From contig CAZWFN010000168.1 of assembly GCA_964633205.1 (NCBI GenBank), positions 1 through 12,527 on the forward strand: a stretch of 12,527 nt of DNA, written 5' to 3'. Source of the stretch: CAYVQE01 sp964633205. GTDB taxonomy: Bacteria; Myxococcota; B64-G9. Under the pieces are notes generated by a model. The model saw only the letters and a list, made by a program, of their open reading frames with translations. It had not been told where the DNA came from and searched no databases. The position numbers and the translations under genes are program-made. This document shows, piece after piece, positions 7,017 through 12,527 of this stretch; position 1 is the stretch's first letter; every line of letters begins with the position of its first letter.

Positions 7017-8450
7017 TCAGCGGATGATCGAGGGGTCGATGATCAGACAGACCAGAATGGCGGCCACGGCCAGCGGACAGACGTAGCGCAGCAGCACCGA
7101 CCACAGCGGCCGCAGCCGAAAGTGCGGGTTGCCCTGCTCCACCTCGGCGGCGGCCCGGCCCATGCCCCAGGCCCAGCCGACCACGATGCAGATCAGCAGC
7201 GCGCCGAAGGTCAGCGTCAGCTTGCCGAAGATCTTGTCCATCAGGTCCAGAAAGCCCAGCGTCTGGCCCTGCAGCTCGACCACGTTCGACAGCCAGCCCA
7301 CCGCGCCCAGGCTCAGCGCCGAGGGCACCCCCACCCCCCAGGCCAGCCCGCCCACCACCGCGGTGGCCTTGCGCCGCGACCACTTGCGCTCGTCGACCAG
7401 GTAGGCGGTGACCACCTCCAGCAGCGACACCGCCGAGGTCAACGCGGCCAGCGCCAGCAGCACGAAAAAGGCGGTGCCGAAGACGATGCCGCCCAGGGGC
7501 TGCCAGGGCATCTTGGAGAACACGCTGGGCAGCACGGCGAAGATCAACCCGGCGCCGCCCTCGTCCACCCCGGGCTGTATGCCGGCCAGGCTCAGCGCCG
7601 GCAGCACCATCAACCCGGCCAGGATGGCGATGGCGGCATCGGCCCCGGCCACCCACCAGGCCGAGGTGACCAGGTTGTCGCGGCGCGAGACGTAGGAGCC
7701 GTAGGTGACCATGGCCCCCATGCCCAGGCTCATGGAGAAGAAGGCCTGGCCCATGGCGGCCACCACCACCTTGGCGTTGAGCTTGGAGAAGTCGGGCGAC
7801 AGGTAGAACTCCAGCCCGGCACCGGCGCTGGGCAGGGTGACCGAGCGGATCACCAGCAGCAGCAGCATGACCAGCAGAGTGGGCATCAGGATCTTGGCCC
7901 AGCGCTCGATGCCGCGCTTGACCCCGCCGACCACCACCAGGATGCACAGGCCCATGAACAGCACGTGCAGCAGCAGCTGCTGCCACCAGGAGCCGGCAAA
8001 GGACTGGAACTCGGCCACCGAGTCGGTCTGGGCGGTGAAGGTGTTGCCGGCCGTCTTGACCACGTAGCCCAGGGTCCAGCCGGCCACCACGCTGTAGTAG
8101 GACAGGATGGCCAGGCCGGTCAGCACCCCCAGCGCACCCACCAGCCACCACAGCCCGCGCGGCAACACCTTGCGCACCGCGCCCACCGGGTTGCGCCGCG
8201 TGTGGCGGCCGAGCGACAGCTCGGCCAGCATGACCGGCACCCCCACCAGCACCACGCAGGCCAGATAGATCAGCAGAAAGGCGCAGCCGCCGTTGTTGGC
8301 CGCCTCGGTGGGAAAGCGCCAGATGTTGCCCAGCCCGATGGCCGAGCCGGCCGCGGCCAGCACGAAGCCGGCCTTCGAGCCCCACATGCCCCGCTTCTGA
8401 TCGGCGGCGCTGTCGACCGCCATCGGGCCCTGCTCCTGGTCATCCGCCAT
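7017..8450 (-). CDS. Sodium-dependent transporter, neurotransmitter:sodium symporter (NSS/SNF) family
   Basis: This 477-residue membrane protein has about 11-12 hydrophobic segments, and the length is normal for bacterial LeuT-like carriers. TM1 carries the signature AAGSAIGLGNIWRFP (33-47), whose Asn42 lines up with a sodium ligand of LeuT. TM6 has the unwound FFSMSLGMGAMVTYGSY stretch (237-253). TM8 has LTSAVSLLEV (337-346), with Thr338-Ser339 at the expected second sodium site. It should import an amino acid or related compound driven by sodium; the exact substrate cannot be read from sequence. The frame remains open upstream to 9026, but that part belongs to a different, broken gene. The ATG at 8450 has a good ribosome site and leads straight into the conserved N-terminus (GMWGSKAGFVLA). 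It is the first gene of the minus-strand run toward moaB, nadA and the sensor kinase. Confidence 0.95.
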   Translation of the reverse strand: MADDQEQGPMAVDSAADQKRGMWGSKAGFVLAAAGSAIGLGNIWRFPTEAANNGGCAFLLIYLACVVLVGVPVMLAELSLGRHTRRNPVGAVRKVLPRGLWWLVGALGVLTGLAILSYYSVVAGWTLGYVVKTAGNTFTAQTDSVAEFQSFAGSWWQQLLLHVLFMGLCILVVVGGVKRGIERWAKILMPTLLVMLLLLVIRSVTLPSAGAGLEFYLSPDFSKLNAKVVVAAMGQAFFSMSLGMGAMVTYGSYVSRRDNLVTSAWWVAGADAAIAILAGLMVLPALSLAGIQPGVDEGGAGLIFAVLPSVFSKMPWQPLGGIVFGTAFFVLLALAALTSAVSLLEVVTAYLVDERKWSRRKATAVVGGLAWGVGVPSALSLGAVGWLSNVVELQGQTLGFLDLMDKIFGKLTLTFGALLICIVVGWAWGMGRAAAEVEQGNPHFRLRPLWSVLLRYVCPLAVAAILVCLIIDPSIIR

Positions 8451-8460
8451 GATCGACGCA

Positions 8461-8467
8461 CCCCTCC
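8461..8467 (-). promoter_or_regulatory. Ribosome binding site of the NSS transporter
   Basis: GGAGGGG on the minus strand, 10 nt before the ATG at 8450. It supports that start against the upstream extension of the frame. Confidence 0.65.
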
Positions 8468-8534
8468 GTCCGTCGGTCCACACCGCCGGGGCCGCATCGC
8501 ATCGGCCCGGCCTCGGCCTCGGTCGCGATCCAGG

Positions 8535-8563
8535 GATATAACGCGCTAAGGACCGGAAAACAA
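8535..8563 (-). promoter_or_regulatory. Possible promoter of the transporter-moaB-nadA-kinase operon
   Basis: On the minus strand TTGTTT (8558-8563) is followed after 17 nt by TATATC (8535-8540), a fair match to sigma-70 hexamers with ideal spacing. The site overlaps the 3' end of the broken upstream gene (stop at 8546-8548) and lies about 85 nt before the transporter start. It is AT-rich against a very GC-rich background, which helps, but it was found only by eye. Confidence 0.35.
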
Positions 8564-9283
8564 CCGCATTTGAAGCGGGTCGGCCCGGCCCAGGAGCCAG
8601 GGCCGCAGGAAGTAGTCGCGGTGGGGTGCGGCGAACAGGGCGGGCCTCGGCCGGGGGGAGATCGTAGAGCTGGATCAGATGGTGGGCCAGGGTCTGAGAC
8701 TGCTGCTCCGGGTCGTTGATCAGGATCAAGGCGCGGGCGTTGGCGTACACCGCGTGCCGGCGGTAGGGCCAGATGAACACGGTGTAGTCCGCCCGGCCGG
8801 ATGGGCGCTCGATGGCCAGCAGCTCGGGGCGCCGGCTGTCGGGCCGATCGGGCTGCAGGGCGCGTTGCAGTCCACGGCGCAAGGCCGCGGCCGGCCGCGG
8901 CCGGTCGGCGGTGAGCTGACCGCCGGGGGTCAGCCGCAGCCCGTCGGCTGCGGCGAGCAGTTGCCGAGCGGGCCGATTGAAATAGCGCGGCGAGCGCCGC
9001 CGGGTCGCCGGAGTAGCGCACTGCATCCGGCGGCAGCAACGGCTCGGCCGCGGCGAAGCGCTGCCGGTAGCGCTCCAACCACTCCGTTGCCAGACCCCAG
9101 GCGCGGATCAGCCGGCCGGCCCCGGGCGTCTTTTTTGGCCGCGGTGCTGAAGTTGTCGATGCCGATGCAGCGCTTGTTTGGGTTGTTGAGCAGCCCGGCC
9201 AGGTAGTCTCGCAAGGGATCGGGCCGCACCGCCCGCGCTCGCGGCGCCTCCGCTCTTTCCATGGTCACAGCCGCCGTGCTCAT
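8546..9283 (-). pseudogene. Frameshifted gene for an unrecognised ~244-residue protein
   Basis: The gene opens with an ATG at 9281-9283 behind a strong ribosome site and closes with TAG at 8546-8548, in the same frame class. Between them the coding signal (high GC at third codon positions, sensible protein composition) passes through all three minus-strand frames. First comes MSTAAVTMERAEA to FSTAAKK, then TPGAGRLIRAWGLATEWLERY to GDPAALAAL, then FNRPARQLLAAADGLRL to HLIQLYDL, then ALFAAPHRDYFLRPWLL to MRLFSGP. Each change equals one extra base and falls at or near a run: A6 (9131-9136), T3 (8980-8982), C6 (8653-8658), as read on the minus strand. Removing one base from each run gives one continuous reading of 244 residues. 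The third stretch loosely recalls the sensory region before LuxR-type helix-turn-helix domains, but no such domain follows. Function unknown; decay or sequencing indels are both possible. Confidence 0.6.
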
Positions 9284-9290
9284 GCTCGCT

Positions 9291-9297
9291 CTCCTTT
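9291..9297 (-). promoter_or_regulatory. Ribosome binding site of the frameshifted gene
   Basis: AAAGGAG on the minus strand, 7 nt before the ATG at 9281-9283. This near-consensus site argues that the region behind it is, or recently was, a translated gene. Confidence 0.6.
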
Positions 9298-9570
9298 CCG
9301 GCACGCGCAGCAGTGGCCGCGCGCCGCCCAAGGCGCCGCAGCTGCATCGCTGCGCCGCCGGCTGCTCCAGTGTCCGGCTCAATGGTCGCAGCCGAGCCGT
9401 GACGGCCGCCGCCAGCACCGACGCGGGCGGCCGTTGGCCGCTGGTCTCAATCGTGTTGTTCCCCGGCCTCAAGAGCCGGTCATCGAATTCGCAAGAACGA
9501 GACCAAACTCCAGTCGACTTCCAGGTGGTGCCAAGTCCCTGAAACCGCGTCTTCCATTGCACCACTCGGG

Positions 9571-9587
9571 TGTGAACCGCATTCACA
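9571..9587. promoter_or_regulatory. Palindrome resembling a CRP/FNR-type operator
   Basis: TGTGAA (9571-9576) and TTCACA (9582-9587) are perfect arms around 5 nt. The core reads TGTGA-N7-TCACA; the E. coli CRP consensus spacing is N6, so the match is one base too wide. It lies in the divergent intergenic region about 290 nt upstream of the frameshifted gene and 210 nt upstream of the multidomain gene. The binding protein is unknown. Confidence 0.3.
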
Positions 9588-9605
9588 GCGCGGCTCATCA
9601 GCCAC

Positions 9606-9671
9606 AAAAAAAATCGCGCAGTACTACTGAGAATCTTTGCGGGACGCGAAGATTCTCGCGGTCAGTAGTAC
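9606..9671 (-). terminator. Strong bulged hairpin with a minus-strand T8 tract (terminator-like)
   Basis: The left arm at 9621-9637 is fully complementary to a right arm made of 9649-9657 plus 9663-9671; the five bases 9658-9662 (GCGGT) bulge out. That gives 17 base pairs around an 11-nt loop. On the minus strand the hairpin is followed after 7 nt by eight T residues (9613 down to 9606), which suggests an intrinsic terminator in that direction. However, the spacer is longer than usual and no minus-strand gene ends just before it. It could instead be a leader/attenuator structure, a protein-binding palindrome or the remains of a small inverted-repeat element. The hairpin itself is certain; the role is not. 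Confidence 0.45.
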
Positions 9672-9760
9672 GGTGTTGTAAGCAACGGAGAGCGCGCTTG
9701 CCGGCCGGTATCCACGATCCCGATGGCGAGCGGGCGGCCGCCGCGGGCCGCGCGGTGGAG

Positions 9761-9790
9761 TTGCCGCTGCCGTGAGGCCGGTGCTAGTCT
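9761..9790 (+). promoter_or_regulatory. Possible promoter giving a nearly leaderless transcript
   Basis: TTGCCG (9761-9766), 18 nt, then TAGTCT (9785-9790) weakly matches sigma-70 hexamers. Transcription would start close to 9797-9798, at the ATG of the next gene. That gene has no ribosome site directly upstream (the 7 nt before its ATG are TGCGACC), which fits a leaderless message. The hexamer match is modest. Confidence 0.2.
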
Positions 9791-9797
9791 TGCGACC

Positions 9798-11786
9798 ATG
9801 GCTGAACTCGACCCAAAAAACAACATCGAGTTCGAGTCGGTGGCCGAGTTCCTGGGCCACTACGACTCGCACATCTCCAAGGGCGGCTTCTACCTCGACG
9901 CCGAGGGCGATTGGCCGCTGCGCCAGCAGCAGACCTTCACCATCGTCATCGTCGGCGAGCCGCGCCGGGCCGCGGTGCAGGCCGAGGTGGTCTTCTGCGG
10001 CGGCGGCAAGGTCGGCCTGCAGCTGGCCGCCGACCCGGCCCAGCAAAAGGCGGTCGACGGGCTGGTGCGCGCCCTGCGCTCCGACGCCGACAGCGCCGGC
10101 GGCGCCCGCGGCCCGCTGGCCATGCCGCAGCTCAAGGACGACGGCACCGTGATCTACGACTCGGCGGCCGACTTCATCGGCGACTACGAGGCCAACATCC
10201 AGTCCGGCGCCATGTACGTCCAGTCGCCGCGGCCCTGGCCCAAGGGCAAGACCCTGGCCTTCATGATCCGGGTGCGCGGCGAGGACGGTCTGGACATGCC
10301 GCTGCAGGCCAAGGTGCTGGTGGCCGGCCAGGGCCTGGTCGGCCTGGAGCCGGTGCTGAACGAGGCCGCCCGCGAAGGCCTGGCCGGGCTGGTCGATGTG
10401 GCCCGCGAGATCGCCGCGGAGGAGCCCGAGGAGGAAGAAGAAGCCGCGGCCGAGCCGCCGGCGGCCGGGCCGGGGGCTGCCGGAGCGCAAGCGGCCGGGG
10501 CCACGGCTCCGGCGGCCGACGGCGACAAGCCCATCAGCCGCGGCCTGGTCTACGCCACCCGCGACGCCGCCGAGTTCGGCCCGCTGGAGCTGTTCGACAT
10601 CCGCCCGGACGTCAAGCCGCAGACCACCCTGGTCGGGCTGGTGGCCTCGGTGGTGGCCGCCCGCCGGCCGCTGCGGCTGGAGCTGGTCAGCAACCAGATC
10701 AGCCTGGCCTTCCGCTTCAAGGCCGACGGCTCGCTGGTCGATTTCACCGGCCCCAACTCCGAGGTCGACCTGCTCAAGCGGCTGGTCGAGGCCGATTTTT
10801 TGGACAAGCAGCAGGCCGCTGAGCTGGAGGCCGAGCTGACCCCGGCCCAGACCGCGGTCGAGGTGCTCACCGAGCGCAAGCTGCTCAACCGCCAGCAGCT
10901 GATGATCGCGGTCGGCCAGCAGGCGATCGACGCCTTCGAGTCGGTGCGCGCCGCCGGGGAGGTGCCCTTCCGGGCCTTCGCCGAAAAGGACGTCTACGAA
11001 GACGGCCTGCCCTTCGGCGCCTTCGCCGCCCGCTGGCTGGACGAATCGCTGCGCAAGCTGGAGGCCGACCAGGTCAAGGCCCTGCTCAAGCCGCTGTGGA
11101 AACGCGCCCTGCTGCCGCGGCCCGATTCGCGCTGGCCGCTGTCCGAGATGAGCCTGGACGCGGCCGGCCGGCTCTTCGCCGACAAGCTCGACGGCGCCAA
11201 ACCGCTGCCGGCCCAGGTGGCCGCCTTCGACAAGGGCCAGCGGGACAAGCTGTTCCGGCTGGCGGTGGCGCTGCGCTGCCTGCGCGTGGTCGACCTGGTG
11301 CGCCCGGCCGCCAGCGACCCCAAGAACCGCGAGCGGCTCGAGGAGCTGCGGCGCGAGGTGGCCGCGGCCGAGAAGGGCAGCCGCTTCGACCAGGCCGGGG
11401 TGCACTGGAGCGCCCACTGGGACATGTACGGCCCGGCCATGCGGGAGCTGCAGCGCAAGTACGGCCGCGGCAGCCCGTTGAGCCGGCTGGGCGACGAGGC
11501 GGCCGGGCTGTGCCGGCAGCGCATCGAGATGGCCAAGCTGGCCAACGAGGTGCTGGCCGACGCCCACACCCGCCAGCAGTACCGCCGCGAGCTGATCGCC
11601 CCGGCCCTGCTGGAGGAGTCGGCCCAGATCATCTTCCGCAAGGGCCAGGCCCAGATCGGCGACGACAACCCCCGCGGCGCCCTGCCCCTGCTGGAGATGG
11701 CGGTCGAGCTGGATCCCGACAAGCTGGAGTACCGCGACCAGCTCCAGCGCCTCAAACAGCACCTGAAAAAAACCGGCCGCGGCTAG
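9798..11786 (+). CDS. Multidomain protein: two PilZ-like repeats, DUF4388-like region, degenerate J-domain, TPR
   Basis: This 662-residue protein has no signal peptide or membrane segment. Residues about 10-92 and 117-202 are related repeats (FESVAEFLGHYDSHISKGG / YDSAADFIGDYEANIQSGA) that look like the PilZ-type domain common in myxobacteria. Neither shows the RxxxR motif needed for cyclic-di-GMP. An Ala/Glu/Pro-rich linker follows (205-243). Residues about 260-430 resemble DUF4388: a strand-rich start, then helical segments with LLKRLVEADFLDKQQ and LTERKLLNRQQL. Near 528-600 is a J-domain-like stretch ending in VLADAHTRQQYRREL, the usual VLxDxxxRxxYD end, but the HPD motif is absent (LQRKYGRGSP in its place). 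A TPR-like helix pair with GALPLLEMAVELDPDKLEY (627-645) closes it. A role in signalling or motility scaffolding is inference. The frame is open back to 9723, but homology-like sequence begins at this ATG. Confidence 0.85.
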   Translation: MAELDPKNNIEFESVAEFLGHYDSHISKGGFYLDAEGDWPLRQQQTFTIVIVGEPRRAAVQAEVVFCGGGKVGLQLAADPAQQKAVDGLVRALRSDADSAGGARGPLAMPQLKDDGTVIYDSAADFIGDYEANIQSGAMYVQSPRPWPKGKTLAFMIRVRGEDGLDMPLQAKVLVAGQGLVGLEPVLNEAAREGLAGLVDVAREIAAEEPEEEEEAAAEPPAAGPGAAGAQAAGATAPAADGDKPISRGLVYATRDAAEFGPLELFDIRPDVKPQTTLVGLVASVVAARRPLRLELVSNQISLAFRFKADGSLVDFTGPNSEVDLLKRLVEADFLDKQQAAELEAELTPAQTAVEVLTERKLLNRQQLMIAVGQQAIDAFESVRAAGEVPFRAFAEKDVYEDGLPFGAFAARWLDESLRKLEADQVKALLKPLWKRALLPRPDSRWPLSEMSLDAAGRLFADKLDGAKPLPAQVAAFDKGQRDKLFRLAVALRCLRVVDLVRPAASDPKNRERLEELRREVAAAEKGSRFDQAGVHWSAHWDMYGPAMRELQRKYGRGSPLSRLGDEAAGLCRQRIEMAKLANEVLADAHTRQQYRRELIAPALLEESAQIIFRKGQAQIGDDNPRGALPLLEMAVELDPDKLEYRDQLQRLKQHLKKTGRG

Positions 11787-11827
11787 CCCGCCGGAGGGTG
11801 TAGGCGAACGACTGAGCCATCAGAAAC

Positions 11828-11925
11828 GTAGGGGCGGGCTTCCATGTATCGTAATGGTCCCGTCAGGGATACGCCCGCCCGGACAGCGGTGGGCGACTAC
11901 GGGCGGGCATAAAGCCCGCCCCTAC
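11828..11925. repeat. REP-like palindromic element with four GC-rich arms
   Basis: The outer arms at 11828-11841 and 11912-11925 are perfect 14-nt inverted repeats (GTAGGGGCGGGCTT and its complement). Inside, the 8-mer GGGCGGGC occurs at 11832-11839 and 11901-11908, and its complement GCCCGCCC at 11873-11880 and 11914-11921. The element can fold as two side-by-side hairpins, the right one with only a 5-nt loop (ATAAA), or as one long cruciform. It lies between genes that converge (stops at 11786 and 11953), a usual site for REP/BIME or small MITE-like repeats. It may also end transcription from both sides. No transposase is present, and a second copy is not seen in the window. Confidence 0.7.
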
Positions 11926-11952
11926 AGACCGAAGCTCCCGGTGGGGCAGGGC

Positions 11953-12527
11953 CTAAGGCCCTTCGGCCAGGGCCCGCTCGACCTGCTCGACGAGCCTGTC
12001 GATCGGCTGGGCGCCGCTCAGACGGCGGCCGTCGATGAAGCAGGTGGGCGTGCCGCGCACGCCCAGCTCCTTGGCCAGCGCCATGTCGCGCTCGACGCGG
12101 TCGGCGTACTGGCCGCTGTCCAGCGCGCCGCGGAAGCGCTGCAGATCCAGACCGATCCGGACGGCGTACTCCTCCAGGGCGGCCCGGCCGAGCTGGCGCT
12201 GGTTTTCGAACAGCAGGTCGTGCATCTGCCAGAAGCGCCCCTGGGCGCCGGCGGCCAGCGCAGCCTGGTGGGCCAGGTGGGCGTCGCGGTGCATGGGCAG
12301 CGGCATGTGCTTGAACACCACCCGCACCCGCTGCGGGTAACGCTCCAGCAGATCGGCCAGGGTGTCGGCCAGCCGGCCCGAGTAGGGGCACTGGAAGTCG
12401 GAAAAGACCACCACGTCGACCGCGGCGTTCGGCGCCCCCACCCAGTAGGAGTCGTCCAGCGGCACCCGGCCCACGTCCGCGGGCGGCCGGGGCCGCGCCG
12501 CCGGCCGCGGCCGGGCAGCCGGGCGCC
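11953..12527 (-). CDS. DsbA-like thioredoxin-fold protein with CPYS active site (5' end beyond window)
   Basis: Numbering from a GTG at 12474 gives 173 residues, but the frame stays open to the window edge through a Pro/Arg/Ala-rich stretch that looks like a linker after a signal or membrane anchor. The CDS is therefore probably partial. The part before the active site, VPLDDSYWVGAP, matches the usual lead-in of periplasmic DsbA/BdbD-type domains (Thioredoxin_4). The active site is FSDFQCPYSGR, with Cys29 and Ser32 where a second Cys is usual. HMPLPMHRDAHLAHQAALAA (56-75) and FWQMHDLLFENQ are family motifs, and the cis-proline loop is GTPTCFIDG (141-149). With one active-site Cys it cannot cycle as a normal dithiol oxidase. 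It may work as a monothiol isomerase or reductase, or act with glutathione-like thiols. It converges with the upstream multidomain gene. Confidence 0.9.
   Translation of the reverse strand, partial: RPAARPRPAARPRPPADVGRVPLDDSYWVGAPNAAVDVVVFSDFQCPYSGRLADTLADLLERYPQRVRVVFKHMPLPMHRDAHLAHQAALAAGAQGRFWQMHDLLFENQRQLGRAALEEYAVRIGLDLQRFRGALDSGQYADRVERDMALAKELGVRGTPTCFIDGRRLSGAQPIDRLVEQVERALAEGP

Larger units (their letters stand above)
9284..9797. other. Divergent intergenic region, about 510 nt, no convincing gene
   Basis: This gap separates the minus-strand frameshifted gene from the plus-strand multidomain gene. I see no frame with coding-like third positions. From about 9430 to 9690 the base composition is visibly less GC-rich than the rest of the window. 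It holds the CRP-like palindrome, an A8 tract (9606-9613) and the large hairpin, all listed separately, so it is probably a regulatory region for one or both flanking genes. Confidence 0.6.

Noticed and set aside
7017..9026. 669-residue version of the NSS transporter
   Set aside because: The extra 192 residues belong to the separate frameshifted gene; the transporter has its own ribosome site and a normal N-terminus at 8450.
8546..9026. LuxR-type regulator
   Set aside because: The stretch before LYDLPPAEA looks like the region preceding a LuxR helix-turn-helix, but no helix-turn-helix follows in any frame, so I do not name it.
9624..11762. Very long open frame on the minus strand opposite the multidomain gene
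   Set aside because: It mirrors the plus-strand gene; the product is a low-complexity Leu/Gly/Ala/Gln/Val-rich protein with no domain, as expected for the antisense of GC-rich coding DNA.
11828..11925. CRISPR array
   Set aside because: The repeats are inverted, only 8-14 nt, without regular spacers, and no cas genes are present.

Overview
The window is a very GC-rich bacterial segment with tightly packed genes. Coding frames are recognisable by their strong preference for G or C at the third codon position. One gene has a layout I associate with Myxococcota and related former deltaproteobacteria: PilZ-like repeats, then a DUF4388-like region, a degenerate J-domain and a TPR. The secreted esterase with calcium-loop repeats also fits such a lineage. 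That assignment is an inference; no rRNA or other phylogenetic marker is present.

Layout. (1) 115-2526, plus strand: a stand-alone pyruvate-kinase-C-terminal-like protein, then, 6 nt later, an exported alpha/beta hydrolase of the esterase D type. Its catalytic fold is written in circularly permuted order (Ser elbow, Asp, His, then the oxyanion-hole half). (2) 2544-8450, minus strand, an apparent operon transcribed from right to left: a sodium-coupled NSS/SNF transporter, a MoaB/Mog molybdopterin-type protein, NadA quinolinate synthase, and a large hybrid sensor kinase with two periplasmic solute-binding domains. The esterase and the kinase converge with only 17 nt between them. (3) 8546-9283, minus strand: a gene with a good ribosome binding site but broken by three shifts in the same direction, each at a homopolymer run. 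This is either a decaying gene or indel error. (4) 9284-9797: a roughly 500 nt non-coding region with lower GC, a CRP-like palindrome and a strong bulged hairpin next to an A8 tract. (5) 9798-11786, plus strand: the multidomain PilZ-like/DUF4388-like/J-like/TPR protein. (6) 11828-11925: a REP-like element of four GC-rich 8-mer arms between convergent genes. (7) 11953-12527, minus strand: a DsbA-like thioredoxin-fold protein with a CPYS active site, cut by the window edge.

Functional picture. The minus-strand operon mixes solute uptake, NAD and molybdenum-cofactor biosynthesis, and ligand sensing. No dedicated response regulator lies beside the kinase, so its partner is elsewhere or its own receiver domain passes the phosphoryl group on. 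The permuted hydrolase is the most unusual item. No CRISPR array, transposase, phage gene, tRNA or rRNA is visible.
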